The position numbers and the translations under genes were made by a program. The notes below the pieces were generated by a model. That model worked only from the letters and a program-made list of their open reading frames with translations, did not search any database and had not been told where the DNA came from. A stretch of DNA of 60,885 nucleotides from Acidimicrobiales bacterium (GTDB lineage Bacteria > Actinomycetota > Acidimicrobiia > Acidimicrobiales > Palsa-688): contig JAFAWZ010000273.1 of the NCBI GenBank assembly GCA_019241495.1, positions 1 to 60,885 on the forward strand, written 5' to 3'. Shown here piece after piece: positions 57,291-60,885 of the stretch. How positions within the stretch are numbered: the stretch's first letter is position 1; the number at the start of each line of letters is the position of its first letter.

Positions 57291-57815
57291 TTATAACGCT
57301 GAGACAACGCCGGCAAGCGCGGTCCGAGTTGCGTCGTCTTCGATGAGCCCGTCGGAGCCGACCATTTGCGAGGTGACCGGTATGTGAGCACATGAACTGT
57401 CGATGACACGGGCATGGGTATAGCCCAGTACCGCCCGGAGCTCGGCATGAGCCCCGTCGGCACCGCGAGGAGAGACGTTCACCCACCCCACCGGCTTCTC
57501 GTATATGGAGCCGGCCTGCTCATCGCCAATGGTCCAGTCGAGCAGATTCTTCAGAGACCCGGGTAGGGCCCCCGCGTACTCAGGAGTGGAGAAGACGATC
57601 GCGTCCGCCTCGTGGATGGCATCTCGCAATCGGCGCACCTCTGGATGCAAGGGGTAGCGATCGTCGTCGGGGTTGAACGCAGGCAGCCTGGCCAGGCCAT
57701 CGTAGATGCGGCAATCGAGCCCGTCGGGGGCGATCTCGGTGATGGTTCGCAGTGCCGCCGTGTTGGTGGACATCTGGCGCAGGCTTCCGGAAACCAGCAG
57801 GACAGTTCGCCGCAT
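57291..57815 (-). CDS. NADPH-dependent FMN reductase
   Basis: 174 residues; ATG at 57815 chosen because the flavodoxin-like fold begins there. LLVSGSLRQMSTNTAALRTI (phosphate loop), ADAIVFSTPEYAGALPGSLKNLLDW (FMN site PEYxGxxPGxLKN) and KPVGWVNVSPRGA are the family blocks (azoreductase/chromate-reductase-like). Length agrees with the family. Alone, next to the ATP-grasp pseudogene. Confidence 0.92.
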   Translation of the reverse strand: MRRTVLLVSGSLRQMSTNTAALRTITEIAPDGLDCRIYDGLARLPAFNPDDDRYPLHPEVRRLRDAIHEADAIVFSTPEYAGALPGSLKNLLDWTIGDEQAGSIYEKPVGWVNVSPRGADGAHAELRAVLGYTHARVIDSSCAHIPVTSQMVGSDGLIEDDATRTALAGVVSAL

Positions 57816-57954
57816 GGCCGGATCAGCGTCACCAGCCAAGCCTGTATTCCAATTCAGCTGAGACTGCCCGTTTCGATGCAGCGGCCCCTCCCTGAGCTGC
57901 AGCCGATGGCAGGCCACTACGTAGTCACGGTTTCATGGAACAGACTGGAGGCTC

Positions 57955-58236
57955 ATGCGCGTGGATATTGTCGTTCGACCCAACGCCCTGAGAAACCGGG
58001 TAGGTGGCAGCCACGACGGCGCTCTGGTGGTGCGGGTTGCGGATCCTGCCGATCGGGGACGAGCGACGCGCGCCGCCCTCCGGGCCGTCGCAGACTCTTT
58101 CGGCGTGCCGGTACGATGCATCACCCTGGTCCGAGGACCTACCAGCCGCCGGAAGGTCGTCGAGATCGCGACCGCTTGCCGGCAGCCTGAACAACTTCAA
58201 AACCGATTGCGACAGCTGCTTCAGGATGGGCCCTGA
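57955..58236 (+). CDS. DUF167 (YggU) family protein
   Basis: 93 residues with GGAGG three nt before the ATG. VRPNALRNRVGGSHDGALVVRVADPADRGRATRAALRAVADSFGVPVRCITLVRGPTSRRKVVEI follows the DUF167 pattern, although the usual 'GkAN' reads GRAT. Function unknown; it is a small RNA-associated-looking fold in structures of relatives. Confidence 0.87.
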   Translation: MRVDIVVRPNALRNRVGGSHDGALVVRVADPADRGRATRAALRAVADSFGVPVRCITLVRGPTSRRKVVEIATACRQPEQLQNRLRQLLQDGP

Positions 58237-58254
58237 GGCCCGAGCCGGATTCGC

Positions 58255-58809
58255 CTAGAACCACTCCAGGGCTTTGGCGGCTACCGCCTTCACCTCATCT
58301 CGCGTGGCGTCTCGACTCAGTCCCGAGCGCCACGAGCCCTCATCTCGGAGACAAACGGTCAAGTCGGACACCTCTGTCCATGAGCACCGAATCACCGTTA
58401 CGGTGCCGGGAAGCTGCCAGCTCGCATGCAGCTCGGGGGCTAGTTGGTGATACTCGCCGCCCTCACGAAAGGTCGTCGCCACCCCGGACAATCTGACTGT
58501 GTCCGACCGCCGCAGGTCCTCACCACCAAGCGTGTAGCGGAGCCGGACATACTCCTCCCCCGAGCGGTCCTCTTCGTGGCGAGTGTTGGTGAGCTCGCCC
58601 ACGATGATCCTCGAGGTGAAATCGTAAGGATGGTCGTGCACGGCAGGGTCCTCGATGACATCCTCAGTAGGGTCCCAGACGTGCAGTCGGTACTCCCGCT
58701 GGTCGTCCAAGCGCAGGCTCATGAGCCCGATGTCCTGCATCCTCCACGGATAGTCCTCGGCATGCCGGAGGATCGTGAAGACCAGGGCCTTGCTCAGCAC
58801 CTCACTCAC
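58255..58809 (-). CDS. Hypothetical cupin-like protein (184 aa)
   Basis: Start GTG at 58809 has an ideal AGGAGG with 5-nt spacing; the frame could begin at a TTG six codons earlier. YRLHVWDPTEDVIEDPAVHDHPYDFTSRIIVGELTNTRHEE contains the H-x-H and Glu/His spacing of a cupin-type metal site, and TTFREGGEYHQLAPELHASWQLPGTVTVIRCSW gives the second motif with His. Not assigned to a named family. Probably a non-haem-iron or binding protein. Confidence 0.7.
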   Translation of the reverse strand: MSEVLSKALVFTILRHAEDYPWRMQDIGLMSLRLDDQREYRLHVWDPTEDVIEDPAVHDHPYDFTSRIIVGELTNTRHEEDRSGEEYVRLRYTLGGEDLRRSDTVRLSGVATTFREGGEYHQLAPELHASWQLPGTVTVIRCSWTEVSDLTVCLRDEGSWRSGLSRDATRDEVKAVAAKALEWF

Positions 58810-58906
58810 CGTGTCCTCCTCGCTCAAACCGCCGGGCGGTCGACCTACCTAATCACATCACTGTCATTTAATCCAGGCGCTTTCCCATGCTCACCACCTC
58901 GTCGAC

Positions 58907-59236
58907 CTAGGCGCTCATACGCTCGCGGACGATTCGCTCGACGGCTTCGGCGTCGTTCGGTGTGATCGTCGGTCGGATCCTGCGGCCGACGTCGAGCACT
59001 AGAGCCAGATCTTTGTCCGTGCGACCCGGATCGAGATTCCACCAGTGGACGAAATCGCCGCTGCCCCAGATCCGCCAGCGGCGAACCTGGTTCACCCCAG
59101 TCAGCGAAAGCCGCTCGACGGCCCTGATGGATGAGTATCGAATGTGCTTGGCTCCCCAGGGGTAGTACCAGCCGATGGTGAGCCCGTTCTCGTCGCAGGT
59201 AATCCGACCATCGTCGTAGGTCGTTCGGTTGTTCAT
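58907..59236 (-). CDS. PH-like/bPH-type small protein (109 aa)
   Basis: Not clearly recognised. The strand-rich pattern RITCDENGLTIGWYYPWGAKHIRYSSIRAVERLSL, then WRIWGSGDFVHWWNLDPGRTDKDLALVLDVG and a terminal helix NDAEAVERIVRERM agrees with bacterial PH-type domains seen in actinobacteria. AGGAGG just ahead of the ATG. Role unknown. Confidence 0.7.
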   Translation of the reverse strand: MNNRTTYDDGRITCDENGLTIGWYYPWGAKHIRYSSIRAVERLSLTGVNQVRRWRIWGSGDFVHWWNLDPGRTDKDLALVLDVGRRIRPTITPNDAEAVERIVRERMSA

Positions 59237-59259
59237 GTCCTCCTACCGCCTCTGCCTGT

Positions 59260-59478
59260 CTAGCCCGGAACCACCGGGCGGTCACCTCGAAGTCGCCGGG
59301 GTCTGATCCGCCGATAGAGCAGCAACAACAGGGGCCATTCCTGGGTAACAAGAACCGCCCAGGTCATTGCCTTGCGCATCGGCAAGCCCCGGGCCCTCGC
59401 GTCACGGAACACCCATCCCGCGGTGAACGACACGGTCGCAACCGCCACCAACAAAGCGGACAGGACGGGACCGCTCAT
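59260..59478 (-). CDS. Small two-segment membrane protein (72 aa)
   Basis: The ATG at 59478 overlaps the stop of the interrupted ArsR gene (ATGA). Two hydrophobic segments, PVLSALLVAVATVSFTAGWVF and MTWAVLVTQEWPLLLLLYRRI, joined by a basic loop, and a basic tail (RIRPRRLRGDRP). Likely a target of the repressor in the same transcript, as in SdpR/SdpI-like pairs, although it is not clearly SdpI. Confidence 0.65.
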   Translation of the reverse strand: MSGPVLSALLVAVATVSFTAGWVFRDARARGLPMRKAMTWAVLVTQEWPLLLLLYRRIRPRRLRGDRPVVPG

Positions 59479-59807
59479 GCCCCGACCCCGCCCAGCTTCG
59501 AATGAGCCCCGCGCCCACGGATCGTCGCCTTCTTGGGCGACTCGTTGAGCCGGCCCATGTCGGCAAGCTCTGTGACTATGTCCGCCAGCACAGATGTGGT
59601 GAGCGAGTAGATGACCTGCTGGCCATGCCGACGGCCCTCGACCAGACCGGCGGATGTCTACACGCCGAGATGCCGAGATACCGACGGCCACGACATCTCG
59701 AACTGGTCCGCGATCGCCCCGGCCGGCAGGTCGTCGTCACGGAGAAGCTTCAAGATCTTCCTCCTCGTCGGATCAGCCAGCGCCCGGTACGCATCGACAC
59801 CACCCAT
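59475..59807 (-). pseudogene. ArsR-family repressor interrupted by an in-frame TAG (codon 50)
   Basis: ATG at 59807. Codons 1-49 read DAYRALADPTRRKILKLLRDDDLPAGAIADQFEMSWPSVSRHLGV, the DNA-binding part of SdpR-like autorepressors; codon 50 (59660-59658) is TAG. The same frame then continues with TSAGLVEGRRHGQQVIYSLTTSVLADIVTELADMGRL to a normal TGA at 59477-59475. Family members have Leu at the stop position. The downstream frame is undamaged for 60 codons and its stop overlaps the start of the membrane protein, so the nonsense change is recent, a base-calling error, or tolerated by read-through. Confidence 0.8.
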
Positions 59808-60107
59808 GGTTAGAACCTTAGCACACTTGCTAAATGATGGCGGAGGAATCGGGCTCGAACCAGGAAGTCTGCAAAGGTATAGGCATGTCCTCGGGAGCGC
59901 AGCCCATTGATGGGGAGGCCCCCAGGGCGGAGGGCCGCCGGGCGGGAATTTCGCTGGCGCGGGAGGTCGCCACGACGGAGGCGGTCCGTCCCCTGCTTTT
60001 GGAACCGACGGTCCGTGGGCCGGCGCGCCGCAGGATGGGCAGTACCGCGCGCCAGCTGGCACGTCGTGGCCGTTCTCGCACAGACCACCGAACTCGCCCT
60101 CGGCCAT
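59658..60107 (-). CDS. Zinc-ribbon, proline-rich reading frame running into the ArsR gene
   Basis: From ATG at 60107 the frame encodes a zinc-ribbon (C10, H14, C23, C26 in CENGHDVPAGARYCPSCGAP), then a Pro/Gly-rich stretch (GDGPPPSWRPPAPAKFPPGGPPPWGPP) that in relatives leads to a membrane domain. Here no membrane segment follows; the frame runs without a stop into the ArsR start (codon 101) and ends at the TAG. Probably a truncated remnant; a true ribbon-ArsR fusion is less likely. Confidence 0.35.
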   Translation of the reverse strand: MAEGEFGGLCENGHDVPAGARYCPSCGAPAHGPSVPKAGDGPPPSWRPPAPAKFPPGGPPPWGPPHQWAALPRTCLYLCRLPGSSPIPPPSFSKCAKVLTMGGVDAYRALADPTRRKILKLLRDDDLPAGAIADQFEMSWPSVSRHLGV

Positions 60108-60168
60108 CACAGACGATACCGACCGAGGACTCAGTTCGCTGTACGAGACGACGCGCCCCGTCAACGGG

Positions 60169-60885
60169 CTACACCTTGGTGGGCTGGTGTGGCGGTGGCT
60201 CGGGGATGTCGAGAACCAGCTCCCGCTCGTAAGCCTCGGGGGGTTCTACCGAGACACGCGGGGTGATGCGTTCCAACCAGCGTGCGAAGTACCAGTTGGC
60301 CTTCCCGAACACGTGCATCAGTGAAGGGACGAGCATCGTCCGAAGAATGAACGCGTCGAGGAACACGGCCGAGGCCAGTCCGAGGCCGAAGATCTTGATC
60401 GGTCGGCCCGGGGTGAGCATGAAGCCGAGGAACACGGCGATCATGATGATGGCGGCCGCGGTGATGATGCCTCCGGTTTCGGCCTGGCCAACCGTGACCG
60501 ACCGCTCGTTGTCCTTGGTATGGACCCACTCCTCGTGCATCCGGCTGACCAGGAACACCTGGTAGTCCATCGACAGGCCGAACAGGATGGCGAACAGCAT
60601 GACGGGTATCCAGGCGTCGATCGGACCGCCTGGACCCGCGCCCAGGCTGTCGGAGAGCCAGCCGTACTGGAAGACGGCGACAGACAGGCCGAAGGAACCG
60701 GCGGCCGCCAGGAGGTTCATGACGGCTGCCGTCGCGGGGATCACCAGGCTGCGGAAGGCTATGAGCAGGAGGATGAACGACAGGCCGACCACTACCCCGA
60801 TGAACAACGGCATCTTGCGGGTGAGCACCTTGGCGAAGTCGACGTTGATCGCTGTGTCGCCGTAGGTGTAGATGCGGTTGGCGGT
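60169..60885 (-). CDS. MMPL family transporter, C-terminal part (start outside window)
   Basis: 239 codons open to the right edge (AKVLTRKMPLFIGVVVGLSF...). RND/MMPL membrane bundle: LIAFRSLVIPATAAVMNLLAAAGSFGLSVAVFQYGW, IPVMLFAILFGLSMDYQVFLVSRMHEEW (with the conserved Asp-Tyr proton-relay pair), TAAAIIMIAVFLGFML, GLGLASAVFLDAFILRTMLVPSLMHVFGKANWYFARWLERI. MMPL proteins export lipids or siderophores using the proton gradient. The charged tail (EPPEAYERELVLDIPEPPPHQPTKV) is typical of actinobacterial members. Confidence 0.92.
   Translation of the reverse strand, partial: TANRIYTYGDTAINVDFAKVLTRKMPLFIGVVVGLSFILLLIAFRSLVIPATAAVMNLLAAAGSFGLSVAVFQYGWLSDSLGAGPGGPIDAWIPVMLFAILFGLSMDYQVFLVSRMHEEWVHTKDNERSVTVGQAETGGIITAAAIIMIAVFLGFMLTPGRPIKIFGLGLASAVFLDAFILRTMLVPSLMHVFGKANWYFARWLERITPRVSVEPPEAYERELVLDIPEPPPHQPTKV

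Noticed and set aside
58206..58222. TGCGACAGCT similar to the palindromic element end
   Set aside because: It lies inside the DUF167 coding sequence, and the match does not extend beyond 10-12 bases.

Overview
This is a GC-rich (about two-thirds G+C) chromosomal segment from an actinobacterium. F420-type luciferase-like oxidoreductases, a NirB/NarK/GlnR-like nitrogen theme, many GTG/TTG starts, ATGA/GTGA stop-start overlaps and an extracellular repeat family of the GYWLVASDGGIF type together suggest Acidimicrobiia or a close relative; this placement is an inference from family content. There is no CRISPR array, no transposase and no rRNA. One tRNA-Ala(TGC) is present.

Region 1 (1-4.5 kb): the end of a VOC protein, a secreted G1 glutamic peptidase, tRNA-Ala, a trans-aconitate-methyltransferase-like enzyme and small unknown genes. 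Region 2 (4.5-9.3 kb, minus strand) is the most unusual part. It is a tightly overlapping operon whose parts resemble the maturation genes of methylamine dehydrogenase: a MauD/TlpA-like membrane thioredoxin, a MauE-like membrane protein, a CcdA/MauF-like membrane protein, a lipoprotein and an unknown protein. These surround a Tat-exported protein that joins a 26-cysteine MauA-like domain to six propeller-type repeats. No mauB or mauG is seen. An encapsulated-ferritin-type gene without an encapsulin shell gene lies 60 bp upstream. Region 3 (9.3-14.4 kb): rarA, a phosphoribosyltransferase, two genes cut head-to-head at about 12.52 kb (nucleoside hydrolase and metal ABC permease remnants), a second metal permease and DedA.

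Region 4 (14.4-28.6 kb) is a catabolic island: a LivK-LivHMG(fused)-LivF transporter, HyuA/HyuB-type ATP-dependent amidohydrolase/carboxylase subunits, a TetR regulator, a double type-III CoA-transferase, and divergently a DUF35 plus Ltp2-like aldolase pair and a cupin like dihydroxyacetophenone dioxygenase. Two matching palindromes (TGGAA-N6-TTCCA) sit at the divergent promoter and before hyuA and probably bind the TetR protein. The island ends in a truncated alcohol dehydrogenase fragment. Region 5 (28.6-35.3 kb) is a nitrate-assimilation operon narK-nirB-(nirD-nasA fusion) with a GlnR-like box. Region 6 (35.3-41.6 kb): fur/perR with divergent katG, an LLM oxidoreductase with an ABM-domain protein, DUF488, a hairpin repeat element and a ferredoxin-reductase-like flavoprotein.

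Region 7 (41.6-49.3 kb): a ClC channel with CBS domains plus MarR; an ArsR regulator divergent from a nickel/cobalt transporter that is preceded by an operator, a promoter and a cobalamin riboswitch; then small enzymes and an AraC regulator. Region 8 (49.4-56.2 kb): an FtsX-type exporter permease and its ATPase, encoded apart and convergently, with a histidine kinase, a NarL-type regulator and a lone receiver domain between them. Region 9 (56.4-60.9 kb): an ATP-grasp pseudogene, an FMN reductase, a DUF167 protein, an ArsR-type repressor interrupted by an in-frame TAG whose downstream frame is intact, and the start-less end of an MMPL transporter. Gene remnants at 12.5, 28.5, 49.1, 56.8 and 59.7 kb show ongoing gene loss, or in part assembly or base-calling errors.
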